In this document: positions 22,443 through 34,317 of the stretch, piece by piece | How the letters are laid out: every line of letters begins with the position of its first letter | How positions within the stretch are numbered: position 1 is the stretch's first letter | Source: Rutidosis leptorrhynchoides | Taxonomy: Eukaryota > Streptophyta > Magnoliopsida > Asterales > Asteraceae | Length of the DNA stretch: 64,000 nt | Assembly (NCBI RefSeq): GCF_046630445.1 | Contig: NC_092333.1 | Coordinates: 706,381,501-706,445,500 of the forward strand | Direction: 5' to 3' | Position numbers and translations under genes: made by a program | The notes under the pieces: model-generated | What the model was told of the DNA's origin: nothing | Seen by the model: only the letters and a program-made list of their open reading frames with translations | Databases searched by the model: none

Positions 22443-23393
22443 ACTAAAACGACTCGTCCTAATCCATCCGGACGAAGTCCATATCGATTATAAACGATTC
22501 ACAATAGTTGATTTCATCGCGGGGTTCATGACCTCTATATGATACATTTTACAAACATTGCATTCGTTTTTCGAAAGACAAACTTTCTTTACATCAAAAG
22601 TTGACGACATGCATGCCATTTCGTAATACATCCAACTATAATTGACTTAATAATAATCTTGATGAACTCGACGACTCGAATGCAACGTCTTTTGAAATAT
22701 GTCATGAATGACTCCAAGTAATATCTCTAATATGAGCAAATGCACAGCGGAAGATTTCTTTCGTACCTGAGAATAAACATGCTTTAAAGTGTCAACCAAA
22801 AGGTTGGTGAGTTCATTAGTTTAACATAAATAATCATTTCCATCATTTTAATAGACCACAAGGTTTTCATTTCCAGTTCTCATAAATAAGCGTCCCATGC
22901 ATAGAGACAAATATATCATTCATATGGATTGAACACCTGGTAACCGACGTTAACTTAATGCATAGAATATCCCCAAACAGAACCTCTCATCTGTATAATA
23001 ATAATCTCGAAGTACTAAAGCATTCGTACCCCGAATGGGACTTGTCAAGGTCCATAGATCTATCTTTAGGATTCGCGTCAATCAGGGGCCATTTCCCTAA
23101 ATTCTTAGGTTACCAGACTTGAAGGGCGATATTCGGTTAATAATCCAACCATAGAATGTAATTTTAAGTACTTGTGTCTATTTCGTAAAACATTTATAAA
23201 AGCAGCGCATGTATTCTCAGTCCCAAAAATATATATAGCAAAAGCATTTAAAAAGGGAGCAAATGAAACTCACAATACTGTATTTTGTAGTAAAAATACA
23301 TATGACGACACTGAACAATGCAGGGTTGGCCTCGGATTCATGAACCTATATCATTTGTATATCTTATTAAAACATATAATCGTAATCGAACAA

Positions 23394-23507
<114 letters not shown>

Positions 23508-24304
23508 TTATATTTAATAGTTTATAGGTTTTATTTATTAATTAAGTATAGTTAATTTTATATATTCCATAGATGAATAATTAATATTTTCTATAATCAT
23601 ATTAATGTAGTTATGTTACATGTAATAAATATGTTTGTATGTAACTAATAATTATTTGATAAAGCTATATTAATAATAAATAAAGAGTTGTATTTCTATA
23701 ATAATAGTAATAGTAATTACTTATTAATGATAATAATTATGGTCATGTTAGTAATAATGTTAATAATAGTGATAATATTAATAATTTTAATAAAAAGATA
23801 ATTTTACTAAAAATTGTTAATTTTTAATGATAATACTAATAATAATAAAAATGCTATATTTAAAAATAATAATAATACTTTTAGTAATAATGATAGTAAT
23901 AATAATACTGGTAATAATAATAATTATAATAACAATTTTACTACTAATGATAGTAACTTTAATAATAATACTTTCTTATATATGTAATAACCAAAATCTT
24001 GCAGTTTAATCCTAATTCGATTATACATGCATTACAACCATGAAATAAACATATTCAGTTGATATTTATATCTATAGTTTATTTATACTTAATTTTAGTC
24101 ATAATAATGAATCTTATCCTATCGTTAATCATGTTTTTAATTACATCGTAGTACTTTTCATATATATATTTTCATACTTAGAACTATAATTATAATTATG
24201 TCGTATACTTTCATTAACCTTTTGATCCACAATCCTAATCATAATAACATGAATTTTAATGTAAATATCATAACAATAATGATGCTATCGATAATAATAA
24301 TTAA

Positions 24305-24305
24305 C

Positions 24306-24394
<89 letters not shown>
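24305..24394. repeat. (AAT)n microsatellite next to tRNA-like segment
   Basis: About 90 bp of AAT/ATA trinucleotides lie 40 bp from the tRNA-like segment at 24438-24505. Equivalent AAT-rich tracts flank the tRNA-like segments in A and C, suggesting an expanded SINE tail. Confidence 0.95.
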
Positions 24395-24396
<2 letters not shown>

Positions 24397-24437
24397 TTTA
24401 AAAAAAAAACTACCTTAAGAAATTCGTTTAAAAGAAA

Positions 24438-24505
24438 GTGCCCATAGTCAAGATTGAACCCGCGACCTCTCGCTCATCCACTAACACTCCAAACCACTCT
24501 TCCAT
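24438..24505 (-). other. tRNA-like segment inside LTR D
   Basis: Positional equivalent of the segments in LTRs A and C. The minus strand keeps AGAGTGGTTTGG and GGGTTCAATC, decayed A and B boxes. Confidence 0.4.
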
Positions 24506-25480
24506 TTTCTGTTTTTCTGTTATATTATACGCCTGATATAACTTAACCCAATTTCCATTCGTTTTCTTCTTCTTACACTCAAACTTCATACAGAGATCGA
24601 TTCCCCTTTAACACCAATTTAATTGTTGGATTTAGAAATCATAACTCGACAGAAACGATCCCCAATTATAGTTTGAATCAATTAAATCGAAAAGAAAGAG
24701 AAAAGAAAGAAAGAAAAAAATTAAAAAAAAAGAACTCGCTGTACAGACCTTTAAATACGTTTATGAGCTTAAATCCAATCTCGACTTATAGTTTGTTTTA
24801 GAACAAGATTATAACATGAAATTGGTTATAAATCGAAAATGGAAACTTTCTGAGTCTTTAATTTAACCTGAAACATAACGGACAACTCGAATTCGATCAT
24901 AGAACGTTGTTTGACTTTTTGAAAACAAATCTTTGACCTCAAAATTCATTTTAGATTTCGCAAATTGAGACCTAAGAACTTACAGAAAGATTACATGGAC
25001 GATTACTAACAAGACTACAATCTTAGTTTTTGAAATTTATTTGAATTCGAGTTAATTCTTACCACAGGCCACGAACAGGGACGGTTTTCTTTCTATAAGT
25101 TTTTCTATTTGATTTTTCCAATTATCAACAGATAGTAGCAGTGTATTTGATAATGATGATGGTAATGGATTGATTAAAACAGATACTAGTTGATCGATTT
25201 GGTCAGACATTTATTCACGAGTAGATATAAGAAAAGCAGAAAAAAAAATATAATAGAAATAATGATAGCAGATGTTACACGTGAATATATATATCAGATC
25301 TGTTTTGTATATTTATTTATTATTTTTTTTATTAATAATTACATTTAATAATATATAATAACAATGTTATTAATATAAAAATAATAATAGTAATAAATAT
25401 AATATTAATGATAATAATGATAATGATAATGATAAAGATAACACTAATATTATTGTTATAACAAATTATGCTTAACAAGT

Positions 25481-25482
<2 letters not shown>

Positions 25483-25548
<66 letters not shown>
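25483..25548. repeat. (AT)n microsatellite
   Basis: About 65 bp of TA repeats inside LTR D. Confidence 0.95.
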
Positions 25549-25550
<2 letters not shown>

Positions 25551-26246
25551 GTTAATAATATAAATACTGATATCAATATTTATAATGAAAATAATAAGAA
25601 TGTTAATATAGTAATTATATTTTAACTTTCAATTATATTTAATATATTGATATTTCAATTTATTAAACATGTAATATAACATATTTTTTTTTATATTTAA
25701 TATTTACTTACAATTATATATCGTGTCTTTACAAGTATTCATTTATTTAACTTCGTTCAATATTAATCGATTGACAATTGAGTGTTACCTACCTCGAAGC
25801 CATACCTATATACTTGTATATATAGATTTATTTTAATAATAAGTTTCATCATACCTTATATTATTTTACCTATTTACCTAAATCAACTAAATCGTATATT
25901 ACTTTAAATTACATTTCAATTTAATATTAATCTTTAATATACTTTATTTATATATAGAAATATATTTTAAATAATAATTATTATAATATCCTATTTTTAT
26001 TTTATTAATTTTTAATAACAATATATAATACATCAAATTATATTTCGAATTATTATTTATATATACATACTCACATATCTATTTACAATTAATTGTTCGT
26101 GAATCGTCGAGAGCAATCGAAGGTCAGTTGAATATATGAACACCGTTCCAATATTTTCTAGACTCAACATTACATACTTTGCTTATCGTGTCGGAAACAT
26201 ATAAAGATTAAGTTTAAATTTGGTCAGAAATTCCCGGGTCGTCACA

Positions 26247-27159
26247 ACAAGAACAAAAAATTGACACAGTATAATATCCTGCACAATCAATCAATGATTT
26301 TTTTACTTCAATCACGGGCGCAACAGATATAAAGAATTTAGAACAGATGATGATATATTACACGTTATATTCTGATTTTATATTATATTTAATATTAAAT
26401 ATTAATTAATAATTATATTATTAGTATAACAATACTATCATTAAAATTAATTGTAATAATAATTATGAAAGTAGTAATAATAATATTAATAAGACAACTA
26501 TATTTTTAGTTATTCATAATTATAATAATCATGAAAGTAATATTAATAATATTAGTCAAGATAACAAATTTAATGTACTAAATTTCATATTTATATATTA
26601 TCCATGGAAAATAATAATATAACTAATACGGATATTAATATTAATGCTAATATTAATTAGAATTATAAAAGTAATAATAATATTACCATACCAACTAAAT
26701 TTTTAATTTGTAAAAAGATTTCATATTTTAACCTTACATGTTACAAATTATTTAATACTTGTGTTATATAATAATATATTTGTATATGTAATATTTGTAT
26801 AGTTTATATATAATACAATGTACATATATTAATAATTATATAGAAATCATTCGTATATATAAATATATTCAATCTAATAGCAACATAGCTATTATATACA
26901 TTATTTTACATTTTTAACTTTAATGTTTATATTATATTTTATTATTTCCAAATATTATTAAATATATACATACATTTATATTTACATATTTATTTACACA
27001 TAATTGTTCGTGAATCGTCGGGTTTAATCAAAGGTTAAATGGTTCCATGTAATTAGTTCAATGTTCATTTTGAGACTCAACATTACAGACTTTGTTTATC
27101 GTGTTGAAATCATATTGAGATTAAGTTTAAATTTGATATAAAATTTTTGGGTCGTCACA
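26247..27159 (-). repeat. Truncated 3' LTR of element C
   Basis: These 913 bp match 37308-38216 of C's 5' LTR with high identity. The LTR is cut at 26247 by the outer edge of D's 5' LTR. The other edge is set by GGGTCGTCACA before the polypurine motif. Confidence 0.9.
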
Positions 27160-27174
27160 GTACCTACCCGTTAA
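27160..27174 (-). other. 3' polypurine tract of element C
   Basis: The minus strand reads TTAACGGGTAGGTAC directly before the TG of C's 3' LTR, the same motif as in B. Confidence 0.65.
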
Positions 27175-27766
27175 AGAAATTTCGTCTCGAAATTTGAGTG
27201 AGGTTGTCATAACTAACAAAGAGAATGTTTTCATGACGAATATGAGTTGATAACTAGAGTTTTATCATCATTGAGTAATATGGATAAAACAATTCGTTTA
27301 TGTGATGAGTACGAGTGAAGCTATTACAAAAGATTGAGATGAGTAAAAGAAGATTTGTCTTAACCGGTGACGTAGTCATGGTTGATTTCCAGAATTTAAG
27401 GGATTTTTAGATAATCTTCAAAATCTATATAAGGTTTAATTTTTCAGTAATTACGGAAGTTAGGATCTCTTCGATCAAATGCGATAATCTGTCTCGATTG
27501 CTCTGTCGAATGTTTCACTATAAACCCACTCCCTTCATTTCCTTATTATTTTGGAGTTCCATCCTTTTGTTTTCTCTTCCCGACCTTAAGTCAAACGAAT
27601 AATGGTCCAGAATTTGTAGATATAGAGTTTCGAATGATTATAATGTTCTAAGCAGGAAGGAAAGTGATAGCACGATTTGATTTTCAAATTTATCAACATC
27701 ACGGAAGATAGAACCATCAAGAATACATTTTTCTGATTTGTTCAGGAGTTAAGTAGAATGAAAGAG

Positions 27767-27920
27767 TTATGTAACATGGCACATGATGATGTTATGATCT
27801 GTGAATCATCACGTCCCATTAGAAACTCAGCATGACTTACTGTAATATAATCACGTTGATCAAGTGTCATTATATTATACTAACTCATGCATCAGTTCCC
27901 AACATTACTTCAATAACATT
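27767..27920 (-). other. Conserved non-coding block with inverted repeats (element C copy)
   Basis: Best-preserved copy of the block in A and E. The second inverted repeat pairs TAATATAATCAC with GTGTCATTATATTA, with two unpaired bases. Confidence 0.45.
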
Positions 27921-28001
27921 CATATTTTAAGCTCGAAAGTTTACAGAATATAGAAACTAGCAGTTTCTATATGATGTAACACTGATAGCACGAAAAGATT
28001 A

Positions 28002-28316
28002 ATGATTTCAGATAAGAATAGTTATGAAAATATCTTCAGAAATATGGAGGATATTTATAATGAAAGATACGATGATATCTTGGAATTTCTTAATCAAATT
28101 GTGATGAAGAAATTCATTCACGATGATTTAGAGCGATTAAGGAGCAAGGTATTCGTTAAAGATTTCATCAGAAACAGAATCATCAGGATTCTTTTATGTA
28201 TAAGTTTAGTCCTTGTTCAGAGTCTCTTTCATGATTTGCTCAATTCATTTTTCAGTATCAAAATCTTTGAGCTTTTCCAACACTCCATTCTTTATCGTCA
28301 AACTTTTGACTGTTAA
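28002..28316 (+). CDS. Possible antisense ORF in element C (104 codons)
   Basis: An open plus-strand frame, antisense to the element. The N-terminal half is charged (D-I-Y-N-E-R-Y-D-D-I-L-E-F-L) and the C-terminal half hydrophobic. The matching DNA in A (825-1217) also reads almost open on this strand. No known domain was recognised; chance openness remains possible. Confidence 0.2.
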   Translation: MISDKNSYENIFRNMEDIYNERYDDILEFLNQIVMKKFIHDDLERLRSKVFVKDFIRNRIIRILLCISLVLVQSLFHDLLNSFFSIKIFELFQHSILYRQTFDC

Positions 28317-28433
28317 GGCAGTCTTCAGTTTTCACTGCTTCATCAGCTTTTTCAAAACTCAGGAAACTGATTCATAAGCTAAAGCGCTTTTCAGAAATTC
28401 AGAATTGAAATTCGTAAATACAGGAGATAGAAG

Positions 28434-28436
<3 letters not shown>

Positions 28437-28470
<34 letters not shown>
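28437..28470. repeat. Short (AT)n microsatellite
   Basis: About 34 bp of TA repeats in the interior of C. Confidence 0.9.
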
Positions 28471-28475
<5 letters not shown>

Positions 28476-28828
28476 TGTTGTCGTAGAATCACTGAGAATT
28501 TCGAGATTATCGATTGATGCCTTCCAGTACTTGGTATGGTAATTATCGTTACAAGATACCGATGAGTTCATGATAAGACTTCAATAGATAAATATATTGA
28601 TTTGTCGTAGAGATTTGAGCCAAAGAGAAACGAGGTTGCTAGTACGTCTGCAGGTAATCAGATGGATTATAAAAGGTTCCCCGGTAACAATAAAAGAGCA
28701 CGCATATATATCAAGGTTATAGTAAGGCTAGTCCGACTGAAAAGTCGAAGTTGACTTGATGGAGCTGTGACAAACTTGGCTAATTTGAAAAGAGTTACAA
28801 TGTTATTTTCGGTAATAACAATGCCAAA

Positions 28829-31800
28829 TGAAATGTCCCGTTCTTATTAATTAAAAACGTTCCATATTAATTGATTTCGTTGCGAGGTTTTGACCTCTAT
28901 ATGAGACGTTTTTCAAAGACTACATTCATTTTTAAAACAAACCATAACCTTTATTTCATAAATAAAGGTTTAAAAAGCTTTACGTAGATTATCAAATAAT
29001 GGTAATCTAAAATATCCTGTTTACACACGACCATTACATAATGGTTTACAATACAAATATGTTACATCGAAATCAGTTTCTTGAATGCAGTTTTTACACA
29101 ATATCATACAAACATGGACTCCAAATCTTGTCCTTATTTTAGTATGCAACAGCGGAAGCTCTTAATATTCACCTGAGAATAAACATGCTTTAAACGTCAA
29201 CAAAAATGTTGGTGAGTTATAGGTTTAACCTATATATATCAAATCGTAACAATAGACTACAAGATTTCATATTTCAATACACATCCCATACATAGAGATA
29301 AAAATCATTCATATGGTGAACACCTGGTAACCGACAATAACAAGATGCATATATAAGAATATCCCCATCATTCCGGGACACCCTTCGGATATGATATAAA
29401 TTTCGAAGTACTAAAGCATCCGGTACTTTGGATGGGGTTTGTTAGGCCCAATAGATCTATCTTTAGGATTCGCGTCAATTAGGGTGTCTGTTCCCTAATT
29501 CTTAGATTACCAGACTTAATAAAAAGGGGCATATTCGATTTCGATAATTCAACCATAGAATGTAGTTTCACGTACTTGTGTCTATTTTGTAAATCATTTA
29601 TAAAACCTGCATGTATTCTCATCCCAAAAATATTAGATTTTAAAAGTGGGACTATAACTCACTTTCACAGATTTTTACTTCGTCGGGAAGTAAGACTTGG
29701 CCACTGTTGATTCACGAACCTATAACAATATATACATATATATTAAAGTATGTTTAAAATATATTTACAACACTTTTAATATATTTTGATGTTTTAAGTT
29801 TATTAAGTCAGCTGTCCTCGTTAGTAACCTATAACTAGTTGTCCACAGTTAGATGTACAGATCTCAGTATTGATCACAACTCAAACTATATATATTTTGG
29901 AATCAACCTCAACCCTGTATAGCTAACTCCAACATTCACATATAGAGTGTCTATGGTTGTTCCGAAATATATATAGATGTGTCGACATGATAGGTCAAAA
30001 CATTGTATACGTGTCTATGGTATCTCAAGATTACATAATATACAATACAAGTTGATTAAGTTATGGTTGGAATAGATTTGTTACCAATTTTCACGTAGCT
30101 AAAATGAGAAAAATTATCCAATCTTGTTTTACCCATAACTTCTTCATTTTAAATCCGTTTTGAGTGAATCAAATTGCTATGGTTTCATATTGAACTCTAT
30201 TTTATGAATCTAAACAGAAAAAGTATAGGTTTATAGTCGGAAAAATAAGTTACAAGTCGTTTTTGTAAAGGTAGTCATTTCAGTCGAAAGAACGACGTCT
30301 AGATGACCATTTTAGAAAACATACTTCCACTTTGAGTTTAACCATAATTTTTGGATATAGTTTCATGTTCATAATAAAAATCATTTTCTCAGAATAACAA
30401 CTTTTAAATCAAAGTTTATCATAGTTTTTAATTAACTAACCCAAAACAGCCCGCGGTGTTACTACGACGGCGTAAATCCGGTTTTACGGTGTTTTTCGTG
30501 TTTCCAGGTTTTAAATCATTAAGTTAGCATATCATATAGATATAGAACATGTGTTTAGTTGATTTTAAAAGTCAAGTTAGAAGGATTAACTTTTGTTTGC
30601 GAACAAGTTTAGAATTAACTAAACTATGTTCTAGTGATTACAAGTTTAAACCTTCGAATAAGATAGCTTTATATGTATGAATCGAATGATGTTATGAACA
30701 TTATTACTACCTTAATTTCCTTGGATAAACCTACTGGAAAAGAGAAAAATGGATCTAGCTTCAATGGATCCTTGGATGGCTCGAAGTTCTTGAAGCAGAA
30801 TCATGACACGAAAACAAGTTCAAGTAAGATCATCACTTGAAATAAGATTGTTATAGTTATAGAAATTGAACCAAAGTTTGAATATGATTATTACCTTGTA
30901 TTAGAATGATAACCTACTGTAAGAAACAAAGATTTCTTGAGGTTGGATGATCACCTTACAAGATTGGAAGTGAGCTAGCAAACTTGAAAGTATTCTTGAT
31001 TTTATGAAACTAGAATTTTGGAATTTATGAAGAACACTTAGAACTTGAAGATAGAACTTGAGAGAGATCAATTAGATGAAGAAAATTGAAGAATGAAAGT
31101 GTTTGTAGGTGTTTTTGGTCGTTGGTGTATGGATTAGATATAAAGGATATGTAATTTTGTTTTCATGTAAATAAGTCATGAATGATTACTCATATTTTTG
31201 TAATTTTATGAGATATTTCATGCTAGTTGCCAAATGATGGTTCCCACATGTGTTAGGTGACTCACATGGGCTGCTAAGAGCTGATCATTGGAGTGTATAT
31301 ACCAATAGTACATACATCTAAAAGCTGTGTATTGTACGAGTACGAATACGGGTGCATACGAGTAGAATTGTTGATGAAACTGAACGAGGATGTAATTGTA
31401 AGCATTTTTGTTAAGTAGAAGTATTTTGATAAGTGTATTGAAGTCTTTCAAAAGTGTACAAATATATATTAAAACACTACATGTATATACATTTTAACTG
31501 AGTCGTTAAGTCATCGTTAGTCGTTACATGTAAGTGTTGTTTTGAAACCTTTAGGTTAACGATCTTGTTAAATGTTGTTAACCCAATGTTTATAATATCA
31601 AATGAGATTTTAAATTATTATATTATCATGATATTATCATGTATGAATATCTCTTAATATGATATATATACATTAAATGTCTTTACAACGATAATCGTTA
31701 CATATATGTCTCGTTTAAAAATCATTAAGTTAGTAGTCTTGTTTTTACATATGTAGTTCATTGTTAATATACTTTATGATATGTTTTCTTATCATAGTAT

Positions 31801-32027
31801 CATGTTAACTATATATATATATCCATATATATGTCATCATATAGTTTTTACAAGTTTTAACGTTCGTGAATCACCGATCAACTTGGGTGGTCAATTGTCT
31901 ATATGAAACATATTTCAATTAATCAAGTCTTAACAAGTTTGATTGCTTAACATGTTGGAAACATTTAATCATGTAAATATAAATCTCAATTAATATATAT
32001 AAACATGGAAAAGTTCGGGTCACTACA
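28829..32027 (-). repeat. Solo LTR of the B family in element C
   Basis: A full-length LTR (3199 bp) near-identical to B's 5' LTR, with no primer site or interior attached. It is flanked by a perfect 5-bp target duplication CCAAA at 28824-28828 and 32028-32032. This is the product of recombination between two LTRs of an inserted element. Compared with B it lacks about 52 bp near 29860 (B 15417-15468). It carries the hairpin at 29198-29211. Confidence 0.95.
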
Positions 32028-33056
32028 CCAAAGGAGCTAGCACAGACACGTGTTAAACGTTTACATAGGTTCCGAGTGTTTTCAGGTGCATAACTGTATG
32101 CATAAATCTTTCCTTCTGTAGATGAAGTGCGGTTGATTCATCCTCCCGATTGAGGTGTTTTCAAGAATCATGAAAGGTTTGAATCGCATATTGTAATTGT
32201 CAAGATACAAATGAGGTTTAAGATGAAATCAGGTGGCAAACTTGAAGAATTGTTTAGTTTCATATGTTATAATCAATATTTTAATTCATTTTAATTGTCC
32301 AATTTTGGCAGTTCACAGTCGATAGTCCACAGTTAACAGTCCAATAATTCATATATAGTTTAATTTATAAAATTTGAATTAATTAATACGTATCGTGACC
32401 CGTGTACATGTCTCAGACTCGATCACAACTCAAACTAATTATATTATTGCAGAATCAACCTCAACCCTGCATAGCTAACTCCAGCATTACTGCACATAGA
32501 GTGTCTATGGTTATTCCAAATAATATATATAGATCCGTCGGTATGATATGTCAAAACCTTGTATACGTGTCCCGGTATTTAAAATGCGTAAATAACAGTA
32601 TTTAAATGACGATAAATAAAGTGCATAAAATAAATAACAGAAATTAAATGATGATAAATAAAATTGCGAGAATATAAATTGTGATAAATAAACTGCGATA
32701 AATAAATTGCGATAATTAAATTGCGATAAAATAAAATGTAATACGGAATTAACAGTTAGCTATGAACAGTTAGCTAGGATCTTGTTAGCGTGGTTTCTTA
32801 ATAAAATTTCATATTGTTAATTAGTCTGTTTCTAATCAATTTTTATTGTGTCCATTATTTCTTCATTATGCCACTTGTTGAATTCTGATAGGTCAAAATC
32901 CAAATATGAAATTGAATTTGAATGAAAATAGTTATTCTTTGGTGAACGGATACGTATATCGGTGGTTGTAAATAGGATAGTAAATGATCGTTCAATCAAA
33001 TTCGAAGAATGTACAATGTAACTTATTAATGCGAAATCTAAATATTTCTAGGGTAT

Positions 33057-33070
33057 TACCTACCCGTTAA
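33057..33070 (-). other. Internal polypurine-tract copy in element C
   Basis: The minus strand reads TTAACGGGTAGGTA, the same 14 bases as C's 3' tract at 27161-27174, about 270 bp after the end of the small ORF. Confidence 0.5.
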
Positions 33071-33338
33071 AATATTTTCACCATTAACAGTTTGTACGAA
33101 AGAATTTTTAATTACAATATTTATGAAAACATATATACATATATATTTTCTTCAGACGTAATCATGGATTTAATGAGTCATTGTGATATTAAACTCATCA
33201 GATTTACGGCTAGAACTAGCGTACAAAATCTCTAAAACATTAGAGATTACATAATCGCCATGAAGGACGAAGATAGTTTATGTAGAACGATACTTGCGAG
33301 GTTGAGACGTGTGATGATGTTGTTATTATTGGTACTGG

Positions 33339-33914
33339 TTATGCTGCTGGTGCTGCTGATGGTGGTACTATTATTGTCGGTGCTACAAGTGTTGTTGGTG
33401 CTGAGGTTGGTGATGATGTTGGTGTAGTAAGTATAGCTTGTAGATTACGCACCATTCTTGTCAGGGTTTCTATCCTACCCTCTATCATTTCTATCCATCC
33501 ACTCATCTGATTCGATAGATCTTGATTATCAATTTGAAGTTCCCTAACTTCTTCTAATATTCCCCTTCGATTGGTATTCGGAAGTAGAGGTTGAATATTT
33601 TCTGAGATTGCAGTAATGCGACCTTCAAGGTGGAAAACTTTAGCAAGAAGAGTGAATACAGTGTTGTGCATAGGTTCACTGGTGAGTACATCATTTTCTC
33701 CGATGTTAGGAGGTAAGTTTGGTTCGCGGTAGGGCTCACCATCTTCATTTCTCCATCGAGTGAGTAAGTCTCGGAACCACCCCCATCTCCTCCAGAAAGA
33801 AAAATAGCTAAACGGTGGAGACACTTCGGGTTCATTGACTTCGGAGTCTACTTCAATATGCATCTCGAAATTGCTTCCAGAACTAATGGAATCCAAGCTA
33901 GGTGTAGGATCCAT
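33339..33914 (-). CDS. Small conserved ORF of the non-autonomous family (element C copy)
   Basis: A 191-codon intact ORF begins about 390 bp after the primer site. The conserved core (about residues 40-112) has W-R-R-W-G-W, R-W-R-N-E-D-G, P-Y-R-E-P-N-L-P-P-N-I-G and E-P-M-H-N-T-V-F-T-L. A predicted coiled coil covers about 115-162, longer than in A because of an insertion around Q-M-S-G-W. The tail is Thr/Pro/Ala-rich. The N-termini of A, C and D differ while the core is kept, a pattern that suggests selection on protein. No domain was recognised; it may be a gag-derived structural protein. Confidence 0.62.
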   Translation of the reverse strand: MDPTPSLDSISSGSNFEMHIEVDSEVNEPEVSPPFSYFSFWRRWGWFRDLLTRWRNEDGEPYREPNLPPNIGENDVLTSEPMHNTVFTLLAKVFHLEGRITAISENIQPLLPNTNRRGILEEVRELQIDNQDLSNQMSGWIEMIEGRIETLTRMVRNLQAILTTPTSSPTSAPTTLVAPTIIVPPSAAPAA

Positions 33915-34303
33915 CTCTTATGATTAGTTAGAAGATTTTCGATATGAAATGATTTTCGGTTATCAGATAATATTCTAATTATATAGAATATCTAATATAG
34001 TACAGAAGATCCCATAGATTACGGAGGAAATTAAGGAAACGTGTCAGATAAAGTCTACAGTAACAGATACGCTAAGATATGGATTTGTCTATACACTATT
34101 CATGCAATCAATGAAGTAAGATGTGTCTAGACTAGGAATGATAAGCAGGTAATTTCCTAAGGATGATAAGTAGATGATTTTCGACACGAAATGATAAGTA
34201 AAACTTTTGACATGCAGACACGGTCGAAGTCTAGACTCACTAATGCATCTAAACAACTATCAGTTAGACACACTAATACAAGACCTGATTCGCTAAGACC
34301 ACC

Positions 34304-34315
34304 GCTCTGATACCA
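34304..34315 (-). other. Primer binding site of element C
   Basis: The minus strand reads TGGTATCAGAGC, two bases inside the LTR end at 34318. Confidence 0.9.
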
Positions 34316-34317
34316 CA

